Positions 1-8,828 of a DNA stretch of 60,780 nucleotides are shown piece after piece (position 1 is the first letter of the stretch; every line of letters starts with the position of its first letter). The translations under genes and the position numbers were made by a program. Location of the stretch: assembly GCF_000591415.1 (NCBI RefSeq), contig NZ_JEMF01000010.1, positions 1 through 60,780 of the forward strand, written 5' to 3'. The DNA comes from Cobetia crustatorum. Its GTDB lineage: Bacteria > Pseudomonadota > Gammaproteobacteria > Pseudomonadales > Halomonadaceae. The notes under the pieces were generated by a model, which was given only the letters and a program-made list of their open reading frames with translations, made no database searches and was not told the DNA's origin.

Positions 1-249
1 CGGATAGATCAGATGCGGGTTCTTGATCTGGGGATTGGCACGCCAGACTTCCGGCCACAGCCAAGGTTCACGCAGAAAGCGGCCTGAAATATCCCAGAGC
101 GTGTCACCACGCACTACCACGTAGGTAGACGGTACGTTGTCACGTACCGTTGCCGCCTGTGCCTGCGACATCCCTGCGCTTGCCCCCAGCACCGTCATGC
201 CGAGGAGTGCCGTGAAGACGGCATTGCCGACCAGTCGTTTCATGCCCAT
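1..249 (-). CDS. LysM-domain protein, N-terminal part (runs off the window)
   Basis: This is the 5' part of a minus-strand gene that continues beyond base 1. The visible 83 residues show a signal peptide (basic MGMKRL, then a hydrophobic stretch ending in an Ala/Gln-rich region). A LysM peptidoglycan-binding motif follows ([18 protein letters not shown], then [19 protein letters not shown]). The start at 249 is chosen because AAGGGA lies 7 bases upstream; 243 is the alternative. The gene is divergent from def. In many gammaproteobacteria a LysM protein next to dprA occupies this position, so it is probably an exported cell-wall-binding protein. The rest of the protein cannot be seen. Confidence 0.85.
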   Translation of the reverse strand, partial: MGMKRLVGNAVFTALLGMTVLGASAGMSQAQAATVRDNVPSTYVVVRGDTLWDISGRFLREPWLWPEVWRANPQIKNPHLIYP

Positions 250-412
250 TCATGCGTCCCTTGCGTTATTGCCACCCGCCACTGTCGGTGGCGATGATCT
301 TTTTCTGAAATCCGTACCGTGAACCCCGCCTAGCCCCGCATCCCTGCGCCTGCTGGCACATGAGATCAACCCTGACTATTGCCGCGATAGTAGCAGCATT
401 GACGGCCATCGG

Positions 413-441
413 TTCCGTTCCTCGCTTGTGCACACTACAAT
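413..441 (+). promoter_or_regulatory. candidate sigma-70 promoter for def
   Basis: TTCCGT at 413-418 and TACAAT at 436-441 are separated by 17 bases and lie about 45 bases before the def start. The -10 is good and the -35 is only a partial match. This is a by-eye call with no other support. Confidence 0.35.
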
Positions 442-486
442 ATCAGTCAAACCCTTACTGACAGCACAACGGTAATTACACCAGTC

Positions 487-996
487 ATGGCCAAGCGCGA
501 AATTCTTGAATTCCCCGATGAGCGTCTGCGCAACGTTGCCGCACCAATCGAAGCGATTGATGCTGAACTGCAGACCCTGATCGACGACATGATCGAGACC
601 ATGTATGACGCACGAGGCGTCGGTCTCGCAGCCTCTCAGGTCGACGAGCATCGTCGTCTGATCGTCATTGACGTCAGCGAAGATCAGTCCCAGCCGCTGG
701 TACTGATCAACCCTGAGTACACGCCTATCGGTGACGAGAAGGAGCCAATGCAAGAAGGCTGCCTGTCCATCCCCGAGTACTATGCCGAAGTGTCTCGCTA
801 CTTGAAGGTACGACTCAAGGCACAGGACCGCAACGGCGACGCTTACGAGCTCGAGGCCGATGGTTTGCTGGCGCACTGTATTCAGCATGAGAATGACCAT
901 CTGCAAGGCACACTTTTCGTCGACTACCTCTCTCCGCTGAAGCGGGACCGAGTGATGAAGAAGATGCAGAAGCGCCATAAGCTTCAGGAAGACTGA
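487..996 (+). CDS. def: peptide deformylase
   Basis: Removes the formyl group from the N-terminal methionine of nascent proteins in the cytoplasm, using a bound metal ion. All three family motifs are present: GVGLAASQ (Gln51), EGCLS (metal ligand Cys92) and QHENDHLQG (ligands His134 and His138, catalytic Glu135). The length of 169 aa is normal. It lies directly upstream of fmt on the same strand, the usual def-fmt pairing that couples adding and removing formyl groups. No strong ribosome binding site is visible before the ATG, but the start matches the conserved N-terminus. Confidence 0.98.
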   Translation: MAKREILEFPDERLRNVAAPIEAIDAELQTLIDDMIETMYDARGVGLAASQVDEHRRLIVIDVSEDQSQPLVLINPEYTPIGDEKEPMQEGCLSIPEYYAEVSRYLKVRLKAQDRNGDAYELEADGLLAHCIQHENDHLQGTLFVDYLSPLKRDRVMKKMQKRHKLQED

Positions 997-1037
997 TCCA
1001 CTCTAGTCGGCGCCATTGCCGGCCTGGGTAGACATTC

Positions 1038-1074
1038 CGCACGGAGGCCTGAGATTTTTCTCTGCCTCCGTGCG
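1038..1074. repeat. perfect 11-bp inverted repeat between def and fmt
   Basis: The arms 1038-1048 and 1064-1074 are perfectly complementary and GC-rich, around a 15-base loop. No T-run follows on the plus strand, so a simple intrinsic terminator is doubtful. It could be an attenuating or mRNA-stabilising hairpin in the def-fmt transcript. Confidence 0.6.
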
Positions 1075-1169
1075 CGTCATTACTGATCCGCTATTGCGGG
1101 TACATCATTACTGCTCCGCCAGCACCTTGAGCCCGGTATCAACCGCGCTCCCCATACGAGAGTTCTTGC

Positions 1170-2174
1170 ATGTCGAAAGCCCTGCGTATCGCCTTTGCCG
1201 GCACCCCGGACTTTGCCGCCGAGTGCCTGACCGCCCTGCTGGGTAGCCAGCATCAGGTCGTCAGCGTCCATACTCAGCCGGACCGCCCTTCTGGCCGCGG
1301 TCGAAAGCTGACCCCCGGCCCCGTCAAGCAGCTGGCACTTGAGCACGAACTCCCCGTGCATCAGCCGCTCAACTTCAAGGACGATGCCGACCGTCAGGTA
1401 CTGCGCGATCTCAACGTCGATATCATGGTGGTCGTGGCCTACGGGCTGATTCTGCCGCAAGCGGTGCTCGACATTCCTCGCCTCGGCTGTCTGAACATTC
1501 ATGCTTCTCTGCTGCCACGCTGGCGTGGTGCTGCGCCGATTCAGCGTGCCATTGAAGCGGGCGACAGCGAATCCGGTGTCACTATCATGCAGATGGATGC
1601 CGGGCTAGATACCGGTGACATGCTGTTGATTCGTCGTACACCCATCACCGCTAGCACCACGGGTGGCGAGCTGCACGATGCACTCGCTGCTCAAGGCGGC
1701 GAAGCGATCGTCACGGCACTCAACGCGATTGCAGAGGGGAATCTGCCAGCCACGCCACAGCCCGAGGAAGGCGTGACCTACGCCGCCAAGCTATCAAAGG
1801 CTGAAGCTGAATTGGACTTCACTCGCCCGGCAGCTGAGCTGGATGCACGCATTCGTGCTTTCAACCCCTGGCCAGTAGCCTGGACGCGCCTTGAAGGTGA
1901 GCCACTACGCCTGTGGCTGTCACGTACAGGTGGACAACGCCTCGATACAGCCGTGACGCCAGGCGTGCTGCTTGCCCCCGGCAATGACTGCCTGCGTATC
2001 GCCTGTGGCGATGGTCATGAGGTGCTCGAGATCACACGAGCCCAACTGCCCGGTGCCAAGCCGCTCGCCGTCAAAGACCTGCTTAATTCCCGTGCTGCGC
2101 GCTTTCCCGAAGGCCTTGCCCTCGGCGCCAGCCACTCCCCAGATACTGATTCCCAGACCGAGACTTCCGCATGA
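1170..2174 (+). CDS. fmt: methionyl-tRNA formyltransferase
   Basis: Transfers a formyl group from 10-formyl-tetrahydrofolate to initiator Met-tRNA. The N-terminal formyltransferase domain carries the catalytic Asn109, His111 and Asp147 in the contexts NIHASLLPRWRGAAP and GLDTGDML. A C-terminal tRNA-binding domain follows. The length of 334 aa is slightly longer than the E. coli protein because of a short acidic tail. The stop codon overlaps the start of rsmB by four bases (ATGA), indicating translational coupling. The order def-fmt-rsmB-trkA is conserved in gammaproteobacteria. Confidence 0.97.
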   Translation: MSKALRIAFAGTPDFAAECLTALLGSQHQVVSVHTQPDRPSGRGRKLTPGPVKQLALEHELPVHQPLNFKDDADRQVLRDLNVDIMVVVAYGLILPQAVLDIPRLGCLNIHASLLPRWRGAAPIQRAIEAGDSESGVTIMQMDAGLDTGDMLLIRRTPITASTTGGELHDALAAQGGEAIVTALNAIAEGNLPATPQPEEGVTYAAKLSKAEAELDFTRPAAELDARIRAFNPWPVAWTRLEGEPLRLWLSRTGGQRLDTAVTPGVLLAPGNDCLRIACGDGHEVLEITRAQLPGAKPLAVKDLLNSRAARFPEGLALGASHSPDTDSQTETSA

Positions 2175-3622
2175 GCCAGTCAGACCGTCCGACCGCCAAG
2201 GGTGCTGGCAAGAAACGCAACTCTCTTCCGCCTGCCCGCATCAAGGGTGGCGGACAAAAGCACGGCGGCGCCCGTCGCCAAGCCGACAATGCTCCTGCAT
2301 CCCCGGGCGCGGCGGTTCGCGTCGCCGCCGCTCGGACATTGGCACCGGTTCTGGCTGCACGTACCTCACTGAACATGGACAGCCTGCCGTCTGGCGTTGC
2401 TGGCCGTGATCAGGGCCTCTACAAGGCGCTGTGCTTTGGTGTCTGCCGTCAGTTGCCACGTCTTGATGCACTGGCTGGCAAGCTGCTGAAGTCATCGTTC
2501 AAGTCGCAGGATCAGGACATTCATGCCCTGCTACTGCTCGGCCTGTATCAGCTGCTCTATATGCGCATCGCACCTCACGCAGCCGTCGGTGAAACTGCCG
2601 GTGCTGCACGTGGTCTCGGCAAGGGCTGGGCGACGGGCGTACTCAACGCCTGTCTACGTCGCTTCCAGCGTGAGCAGGAAGAGCTCGAAGCTGAAGTCGA
2701 TAAAGATCCTGCCGTCGCGCTATCTCACCCGCAGTGGCTACTGGATACCTTCCAGCGCAACTGGCCGGACGACTGGCAGGCCATCGCCGAAGCCAACAAT
2801 GCTCAGGCACCGATGACATTGCGCGTCAATGTCGCCGCCATCAGCCGTGAGGACTACCTCGTCCAACTGGCCGAGGCCGACATTGATGCCGTCGCCTGCC
2901 CGTTTGCCGAACACGGTGTCACTCTGACTGCTGCTTGCGATGTCAGTGCACTGCCGGGCTTCGAAGAAGGACTGGTCAGCGTGCAGGATGAGGCCGCTCA
3001 GCTAGCCGCTCAGTTGCTGGCACCGGCCGTGACCGCCATCAACCCCGAAGGCGAAGGTGTCCGTTTGCTCGACGCTTGCACCGCGCCCGGCGGCAAGCTG
3101 GCTGACATGCTGGAGCGTTTCTCGGCACTGGACGCGACTGCTATCGATATCGACGGCGAGCGTCTCGAGCGCGTGGAAGAGACGCTGGAGCGCCTGGAGC
3201 TGGGCGCCGGCGTCGTGTGCGCTGATGCTTGCGAGCGTGACTGGTGGGACGGCGAAGCCTTCGACGTCATTCTGCTCGACGCGCCCTGCTCCGGCAGTGG
3301 CGTCATCCGTCGTCATCCGGACATCAAGCTGTTGCGTCGCCCGAATGATATCGGCGATCTCGCGCGTCTGCAGGGCAAGCTGCTGGCCAATCTGTGGAGC
3401 ATGCTCAAGCCGGGCGGCACACTGGTCTACGGCACCTGCTCCATCATCACGCAGGAGAATGCACGCGTGATGGACCGCTTCCTCGCGGGTACTCCGGATG
3501 CCAAGGCCGAGACCATCCGCGCCGATTGGGGCCGTGTCTCGGGCGCTGGTCGCCAGATGTTGCCGCAGGTAAATGGTCACGATGGCTTCTATCTAGCGCA
3601 TATCACCAAGGCCAGTGTCTGA
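2171..3622 (+). CDS. rsmB: 16S rRNA m5C967 methyltransferase RsmB (Sun/Fmu)
   Basis: Methylates C967 of 16S rRNA using S-adenosylmethionine. An NusB-like RNA-binding domain (about residues 65-200) precedes a Rossmann methyltransferase with the SAM motif LDACTAPGGKLADML. Both active-site cysteines are present: Cys373 in DAPCSGSG and Cys423 in GTCS. At 483 aa it is about 50 residues longer than the E. coli protein. The extra part is a Lys/Arg/Pro/Ala-rich N-terminal extension of roughly 55-60 residues that looks disordered and may aid RNA contact. An internal methionine could be the true start, but the ATGA overlap with fmt favours the long form. Confidence 0.95.
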   Translation: MSQSDRPTAKGAGKKRNSLPPARIKGGGQKHGGARRQADNAPASPGAAVRVAAARTLAPVLAARTSLNMDSLPSGVAGRDQGLYKALCFGVCRQLPRLDALAGKLLKSSFKSQDQDIHALLLLGLYQLLYMRIAPHAAVGETAGAARGLGKGWATGVLNACLRRFQREQEELEAEVDKDPAVALSHPQWLLDTFQRNWPDDWQAIAEANNAQAPMTLRVNVAAISREDYLVQLAEADIDAVACPFAEHGVTLTAACDVSALPGFEEGLVSVQDEAAQLAAQLLAPAVTAINPEGEGVRLLDACTAPGGKLADMLERFSALDATAIDIDGERLERVEETLERLELGAGVVCADACERDWWDGEAFDVILLDAPCSGSGVIRRHPDIKLLRRPNDIGDLARLQGKLLANLWSMLKPGGTLVYGTCSIITQENARVMDRFLAGTPDAKAETIRADWGRVSGAGRQMLPQVNGHDGFYLAHITKASV

Positions 3623-3692
3623 TCTAGCACTTGTAGATCTAGCACTTGAGAGAGCCGCTGAGATAGCAATGGGCGCGCGGATCTAGCGTTCG
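3621..3692. repeat. short direct repeats after rsmB
   Basis: A 13-base unit beginning GATCTAGCACTTG occurs at 3621-3633 and again at 3636-3648. A degenerate third copy lies at 3680-3692. The first copy begins at the last bases of rsmB. No function is evident. Confidence 0.5.
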
Positions 3693-3718
3693 CCCCAGTT
3701 TCACACAGCATCGTATCA

Positions 3719-3752
3719 GACAGCCGCGCCTCGACTCCGAGCCGCGGCTGTC
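3719..3752 (+). terminator. possible terminator of the def-fmt-rsmB transcript
   Basis: The GC-rich arms GACAGCCGCG and CGCGGCTGTC pair perfectly and are followed by TTCCGTCTT. The T-run is weak, so termination efficiency is uncertain. Confidence 0.45.
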
Positions 3753-3809
3753 TTCCGTCTTGGCACTGGTCTATCCTGTGCCGACTGAGAAACAGCGGAC
3801 GAGCCGGAC

Positions 3810-5183
3810 ATGAAAATCATCATTCTGGGTGCAGGCCAGGTCGGCGGGACGCTCGCAGAGCACCTCGCCCACGAAGAAAATGACATCACGGTAGTGGACA
3901 CCGATAGCGAGCGGCTGCGGGAACTGCACAACCGCCTCGACATCCGGACCGTGACCGGGGCTGCCAGCTATCCGCAGGTACTGCGTCAGGCCGGCGGTGA
4001 AGATGCCGATATGCTGATCGCGGTGACCAATTCAGACGAAGTCAACATGATCGCCTGTCAGATCGCGCATAGCTTATTCCACACGCCGACCAAGATTGCC
4101 CGTGTGCGCTCTACGGCCTACCTGACCCGCAAGGGGCTGTTCTCACACGATGCCATCCCGGTCGACGTGCTGATCAGTCCTGAGCAGGTGGTCACCGACC
4201 ACATCCGCCGCCTGATAGAGTACCCCGGTGCGTTGCAGGTACTGGATTTTGCCAATGGCGTCGCTCAGCTGGTGGCAGTCAAGGCCTACTACGGCGGCCC
4301 ATTGGTCGGTCAGGAGCTCGGTTTCCTGCGCCGCCACATGCCCAATGTGGACACACGCGTCGCAGCCATCTATCGCCGCAATCGTCCGATCATTCCGCGC
4401 GGTGACACGGTCATCGAAGCTGATGATGAGGTGTTCTTCATTGCGGCGCGCAAGGATATTCGTACCGTAATGGGTGAGTTGCGCCGTGTTGATCGCAACT
4501 TCCGTCGCGTCGTCATTGCTGGCGGTGGCAATATCGGCGAGCGCCTGGCGGAAACGCTGGAGCATACCCATCAAGTCAAGATCATCGAACACTCGCTGGC
4601 ACGCTGTACTGACCTCTCCGAAAAGCTGGACCGCACTGTCGTCCTTCACGGCAGTGCCACTTCCAAGCGACTGCTGCTGGAAGAGAACATCGAGGACTGC
4701 GATATCTTCTGTGCGCTGACCAACGACGATGAGGTCAATATCATGTCGTCGATGCTGGCCAAGCGCCTCGGTGCCAAGAAGGTGCTGACCCTGATCAACA
4801 ATGCTGCCTATGTCGACCTGGTGCAGGGAGGTGAGATCGATATCGCCATCTCGCCTCAGCAGGCCACCATCGGCGGTCTGCTGACTCACGTGCGCAAGGG
4901 TGACATCGTCAATGTCCACTCGTTGCGACGCGGTGCAGCAGAGGCCATCGAGGCGATTGCTCATGGTGACGAGCGCTCGTCGAAAGTGGTTGGGCGGCGC
5001 ATCGAAGATATCAACCTGCCGGATGGCACCACCATCGGCGCCATCGTACGGGGCAAGGAAGTGCTGGTGGCTCACCATGATCTAGTGGTGAAATCCAATG
5101 ATCACGTTATTCTGTTTGTGGTCGACAAGCGCCGCATTCGCGAGGTAGAGCGGCTCTTCCAGGTCGGGCTGACCTTCTTCTGA
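3810..5183 (+). CDS. trkA: Trk potassium transporter NAD-binding subunit TrkA
   Basis: Cytoplasmic gating subunit of the Trk potassium uptake system. It is built from two repeated RCK units, each an N-terminal Rossmann dinucleotide-binding domain plus a TrkA-C domain. The first Rossmann motif is [13 protein letters not shown] at the N-terminus; the second is [14 protein letters not shown] near residue 237. The length of 457 aa matches the family. The membrane partner trkH follows 64 bases downstream. Trk is a main potassium importer during osmotic upshift, which fits a salt-tolerant host. Confidence 0.97.
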   Translation: MKIIILGAGQVGGTLAEHLAHEENDITVVDTDSERLRELHNRLDIRTVTGAASYPQVLRQAGGEDADMLIAVTNSDEVNMIACQIAHSLFHTPTKIARVRSTAYLTRKGLFSHDAIPVDVLISPEQVVTDHIRRLIEYPGALQVLDFANGVAQLVAVKAYYGGPLVGQELGFLRRHMPNVDTRVAAIYRRNRPIIPRGDTVIEADDEVFFIAARKDIRTVMGELRRVDRNFRRVVIAGGGNIGERLAETLEHTHQVKIIEHSLARCTDLSEKLDRTVVLHGSATSKRLLLEENIEDCDIFCALTNDDEVNIMSSMLAKRLGAKKVLTLINNAAYVDLVQGGEIDIAISPQQATIGGLLTHVRKGDIVNVHSLRRGAAEAIEAIAHGDERSSKVVGRRIEDINLPDGTTIGAIVRGKEVLVAHHDLVVKSNDHVILFVVDKRRIREVERLFQVGLTFF

Positions 5184-5247
5184 TGCCGGCCATTACTCCT
5201 GACATTCGACGACATCTCCCCCTTCTCACGCGCAGCGGAGGCGACTC

Positions 5248-6696
5248 ATGAGTTTGCGCGTGATTTATCGCATTCTCGGCATCCTTCTGATGCTGTTCAG
5301 CGTGACACTGGTGCCGCCGATGGTGATCTCGGTCGTGTTCGAAGATCGCACTCTGAGTGCCTTCGCCATCGCGATGGGCATCACTCTGCTGACGGGGTTT
5401 CTGCTCTACTATCCCAATCGACGAGCGCGTAAAGAGCTCAGAAACCGTGATGGATTCCTGATCACGGTACTGTTCTGGACCGTACTGGGGGCTTTCGGGT
5501 CACTGCCTTTCCTGCTGGCAGAAGACCCGAATCTGTCGGTCATCGATGCCATGTTCGAGTCCTTCTCAGGGCTTACCACCACCGGTGCGACGGTGATGAC
5601 CGGTCTCGATCTGCTGCCTCACTCCATTCTCTATTATCGCCAGCAACTCCAGTGGCTAGGCGGCATGGGGATCGTGGTGCTGGCAGTGGCGATCCTGCCG
5701 ACACTGGGCATCGGTGGCATGCAGCTCTATCGTACCGAGATCCCTGGCCCACTGAAGGATTCCAAGCTGACGCCGCGCATCACCGAGACGGCCAAGGCGC
5801 TGTGGTATATCTACGCTGCGCTGACGCTGGTGTGCTTTGCCAGTTACTGGGCAGCGGGCATGAGCTGGTTCGATGCGCTGGGCCACAGCTTCTCGACAGT
5901 CGCCGTCGGCGGTTTCTCGACACACGACGCCAGTATCGGCTACTTCGATTCCGCCACTATCGAGATGATATGCGTGTTCTTCATGGTGGTATCCTCGATC
6001 AGCTTTGGCCTGCACTTCGCCGCTTGGCGTGAAGGCCGCATCAGCCATTATCTGCGTGATCCGGAGACACGCTTCTTTCTGATTCTGCTGCTGATATTGA
6101 GCTGCGTAACCATCGCTGGCCTGCTACTCACCGGCAGCTACGATGACAGCAAGGCACTGCGCCACGGGCTCTTTGAGGCAGTATCAATAGCAACCACCAC
6201 TGGCTTCGGTGTCGCCGACTTCACCGGCTGGCCTGGTGTACTGCCGATGATGCTGTTCATCGCCGCCTTTATCGGTGCGTGTTCCGGCTCGGCGGGCGGT
6301 GGCATGAAGGTCATTCGCATCCTGCTGATCCTCAAACAGGGCGCGCGGGAGATCTATCGCCTGATTCACCCCAACGCCATCCTGTCGATCAAGGTTGGCC
6401 GCATGCGCATCTCGGAAGGTGTCGCTGAGGCTGTATGGGGCTTCTTCTCCGTCTATTTATTATTATTTGTTCTGATGATGCTTGGCATGCTGGCGACAGG
6501 TCTCGATCAGGTCACTGCCTGGTCAGCGGTCGGGTCGGCACTCAACAATCTGGGGCCAGGCCTCGGTGGAGTCGCCACCCACTTCGGCGATATCCCGAGT
6601 GCTGCCAAAGGCATTCTGATAATGGCCATGTTGCTGGGCCGCCTCGAGATCTTCACCATTCTAGTGCTGTTCGCACCCGCCTTCTGGCGTCGCTGA
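5248..6696 (+). CDS. trkH: Trk potassium uptake membrane protein TrkH
   Basis: Potassium-translocating membrane subunit of the Trk system. The 482-aa protein has many membrane segments arranged as four pore-loop repeats typical of TrkH/TrkG/KtrB, with filter-like glycine segments such as SGLTTTGATV, TVAVGGFSTHD, ATTTGFGVADF and NNLGPGLGGV. A GGAGG ribosome binding site lies before the ATG at 5248. It sits directly after trkA and is closed by a strong terminator, so the two probably form one unit. Confidence 0.97.
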   Translation: MSLRVIYRILGILLMLFSVTLVPPMVISVVFEDRTLSAFAIAMGITLLTGFLLYYPNRRARKELRNRDGFLITVLFWTVLGAFGSLPFLLAEDPNLSVIDAMFESFSGLTTTGATVMTGLDLLPHSILYYRQQLQWLGGMGIVVLAVAILPTLGIGGMQLYRTEIPGPLKDSKLTPRITETAKALWYIYAALTLVCFASYWAAGMSWFDALGHSFSTVAVGGFSTHDASIGYFDSATIEMICVFFMVVSSISFGLHFAAWREGRISHYLRDPETRFFLILLLILSCVTIAGLLLTGSYDDSKALRHGLFEAVSIATTTGFGVADFTGWPGVLPMMLFIAAFIGACSGSAGGGMKVIRILLILKQGAREIYRLIHPNAILSIKVGRMRISEGVAEAVWGFFSVYLLLFVLMMLGMLATGLDQVTAWSAVGSALNNLGPGLGGVATHFGDIPSAAKGILIMAMLLGRLEIFTILVLFAPAFWRR

Positions 6697-6712
6697 CACC
6701 AGCATTCAGACA

Positions 6713-6755
6713 ATAAAAAATGCCTCGCCGGAAATTCCGACGAGGCATTTTTTAT
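6713..6755. terminator. bidirectional intrinsic terminator between trkH and tapT
   Basis: A long stem (ATGCCTCG pairing with CGAGGCAT, plus inner pairing) is flanked by an A-run on the left and a T-run on the right. It can serve plus-strand trkH and minus-strand tapT. Confidence 0.92.
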
Positions 6756-6794
6756 ACGATGTCATCTGAAGCGCAGGGAGTTGTACACCGTATG

Positions 6795-7667
6795 TTACTC
6801 GCTGCTGTCGCTAGCTTCACGTCTGGCCAACAAGCGAAGCATCGGCGCTGTTGGCTCCAATACATAGTGAATACGGCTAGCACGATAACAATCGTTAAAA
6901 GCGTCAAAATAGTCATCCAGCACACTCGCAGCGGCCTCCTCCCCTGCCTGACGCAATAACTCTGCGGCCACCTCTGCCGTACATAGATGTGCTTCGGAAG
7001 CAGCCTTGCGCAAGTGATAGCGGGTGAGCCGTTGGGAGTGTAGCGGCAATACCGGCAAGCCATCCAGATAAGGGCTTCTGCGGAAGATGCGTCGCGCTTG
7101 ACGCCAGGTGCCATCAAGCATGATGAAGACGGGTATACGGGGCTCGCCTGCCGACGTATGTGTCGGCACACCTTCACCCACCCCGGCAATCGCATTTATA
7201 TCCACCACACGATCGGCATAATCGGGTTGGTCATCGGGGAAGATGATGAACGGCTGGTAACGATCATCCTCCAATAGCGCCAACAATCGTGGGTCTGGCT
7301 CGACGCGATACCAGCTGAAGACGTCAGTACCCTCAAGCACATCGCCAATCAAGCGTCCGGTATTGGTCGGCTTGTAGTGCTCCAGCGGATGCGTGATCAA
7401 CCAGAAGCGAATACGTGACTCAGCCTTGACTCGATAGGGGCACAGGCAGTTGAGCTGCGGCAGACGGCAAGCCTCACAGCGAACTACCTGACTGCCGCGC
7501 GCCTTGAACTCACGCCGCGGATGGCTGCCTTGCCACTCCTCAGGCTCGCCGCTGGGCAGTGTAGTGATGCCACTCCTACCCTTCGTATCAAGGTCGTCAG
7601 GAAAGGGACGGTCTTCGGCCAGAGCGGTCGGCGCGGCATCTGCCAACGAGGAGCGGGAATCACACAT
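6795..7667 (-). CDS. tapT: DTW-domain tRNA-uridine aminocarboxypropyltransferase
   Basis: Member of the DTW family (YfiP/TapT), which transfers the aminocarboxypropyl group of SAM to uridine 47 in tRNA variable loops. Visible features are a zinc-type cysteine cluster (CEACRLPQLNCLCPY), the HP...E..NT.R segment (THPLEHYKPTNTGRLIGD) and the family signature as DGTWRQA. Residues after this are typical of the DTW fold. The first 50 or so residues are low-complexity and may be partly non-coding if the true start is internal; no good ribosome binding site precedes the ATG at 7667. Function in this organism is assigned by family. Confidence 0.88.
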   Translation of the reverse strand: MCDSRSSLADAAPTALAEDRPFPDDLDTKGRSGITTLPSGEPEEWQGSHPRREFKARGSQVVRCEACRLPQLNCLCPYRVKAESRIRFWLITHPLEHYKPTNTGRLIGDVLEGTDVFSWYRVEPDPRLLALLEDDRYQPFIIFPDDQPDYADRVVDINAIAGVGEGVPTHTSAGEPRIPVFIMLDGTWRQARRIFRRSPYLDGLPVLPLHSQRLTRYHLRKAASEAHLCTAEVAAELLRQAGEEAAASVLDDYFDAFNDCYRASRIHYVLEPTAPMLRLLARREASDSSE

Positions 7668-7690
7668 GATGAGCGGTCAGAACCAAAGAA

Positions 7691-7730
7691 AAAGGGACGC
7701 GCATTCTAGCATGCGTGTCCCTTCTTTTAT
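7691..7730 (-). terminator. intrinsic terminator after the symporter gene
   Basis: The arms AGGGACGCGCA and TGCGTGTCCCT pair, with an A-run on the left (a T-run when read on the minus strand). This closes the minus-strand transcript of the gene at 7803-8747. Confidence 0.85.
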
Positions 7731-7802
7731 GGCCTCATAGGACCATGCCGCCATTGCCCAATACAGCCATCATCTCGGCTCGTACTGCATTCATCGTCGC
7801 AG

Positions 7803-8747
7803 TTACACCTCGTAGCGATGCTTGCTACCGGTGACAAACTTCGGTGGACGCCGCTTCCAGTAACCCGCCAGCAGCGAGCCCGACACGTTGTGCCAGATGG
7901 AGAAGATGGCGCCGGGCAGTGCTGCTGTCGACGAGAAGAACTGGCTCGCCAATGATGCTGCCAGCCCGGAATTCTGCATGCCGACTTCGATAGCGATGGT
8001 GCGTGAAGTGCGTTCATCCAACCCACACAGCCGCGACAGACCATAACCCGCACTTAGGCCAATGGCGTTATGCGCGACTACTGCCAGTGCCACTAGCGGG
8101 CCGAGCGTGGCGAGACGACCGACGTTAAGCGACACCACGATAGCGATGATGAGCACTATCGCCAGCATGGCCAGACTCGCCAACGCCGATTCCCATTCAC
8201 GGATCGCGTCGCGAGCGAAGTGATGCACGATCACCCCGAGCACAATCGGCGCGACCACCAGCTTGGCAATGCTCAGCAGCATACCGGTGACAGGTACGTT
8301 GATATCGGCACCCAGCAACCACCAGGTCAGCAGCGGCGTCATCACGATGGAGAGCAGTGTTGAGGCCATGGTCATCGACACAGACAGTGCCACATGGCCA
8401 CCCGCCAGCCAGGTCATCACGTTGGAAGAGGTCCCCCCGGCAGTCGCACCCACCAGCACCATGCCGACGGTCAGAGCTGGATCTAGCCCCAACATCCGCG
8501 CAATCAGGAAGGCAGCCAGCGGCATCACGGTGTATTGCAGCAGCAAGCCCAGTGCGATCGGCCATGGACGTCGTGCCACGCGCATGAAGTCTTCGCGTGA
8601 CAGCGTCAGACCCATGGCAAACATGATCAACGCCAGCAGTGGCTGGATGAAGTCCTTGAGCGCAACAAAAGGCGTCGGCGCAATCACGGCGATGCCTGCA
8701 AAGACCAATGCCCACAGGGGGAAGAAGCGATTAAGCGTCTCGAACAT
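7803..8747 (-). CDS. bile acid:sodium symporter (BASS/SBF) family transporter
   Basis: Inner-membrane protein of 314 aa with about nine to ten hydrophobic segments. It shows BASS-family features, including an SREDF segment after the second helix, a glycine-rich GATAGGTSSNVMTWLAGG stretch typical of the sodium/substrate crossover region, and EVGMQNSGLAASLA. Bacterial members move organic anions such as pantoate, pyruvate or taurocholate with sodium; the substrate here cannot be told. It stands alone, with its own terminator and an upstream gap before the sirtuin gene, which is also on the minus strand. Confidence 0.92.
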   Translation of the reverse strand: MFETLNRFFPLWALVFAGIAVIAPTPFVALKDFIQPLLALIMFAMGLTLSREDFMRVARRPWPIALGLLLQYTVMPLAAFLIARMLGLDPALTVGMVLVGATAGGTSSNVMTWLAGGHVALSVSMTMASTLLSIVMTPLLTWWLLGADINVPVTGMLLSIAKLVVAPIVLGVIVHHFARDAIREWESALASLAMLAIVLIIAIVVSLNVGRLATLGPLVALAVVAHNAIGLSAGYGLSRLCGLDERTSRTIAIEVGMQNSGLAASLASQFFSSTAALPGAIFSIWHNVSGSLLAGYWKRRPPKFVTGSKHRYEV

Positions 8748-8828
8748 ACTCTGGATTTCCGGTCGCCGAAGGAGCCTCGCCCTTCAGAATGACTGGCCTC
8801 CCACCCACGGAAGGCCTGAGGCCGCGCA

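Noticed and set aside
376-978. 200-codon minus-strand frame opposite def
   Set aside because: def is unambiguous; the antisense frame has no domain.
4143-5078. 311-codon open frame opposite trkA
   Set aside because: Shadow frame of trkA on the other strand.
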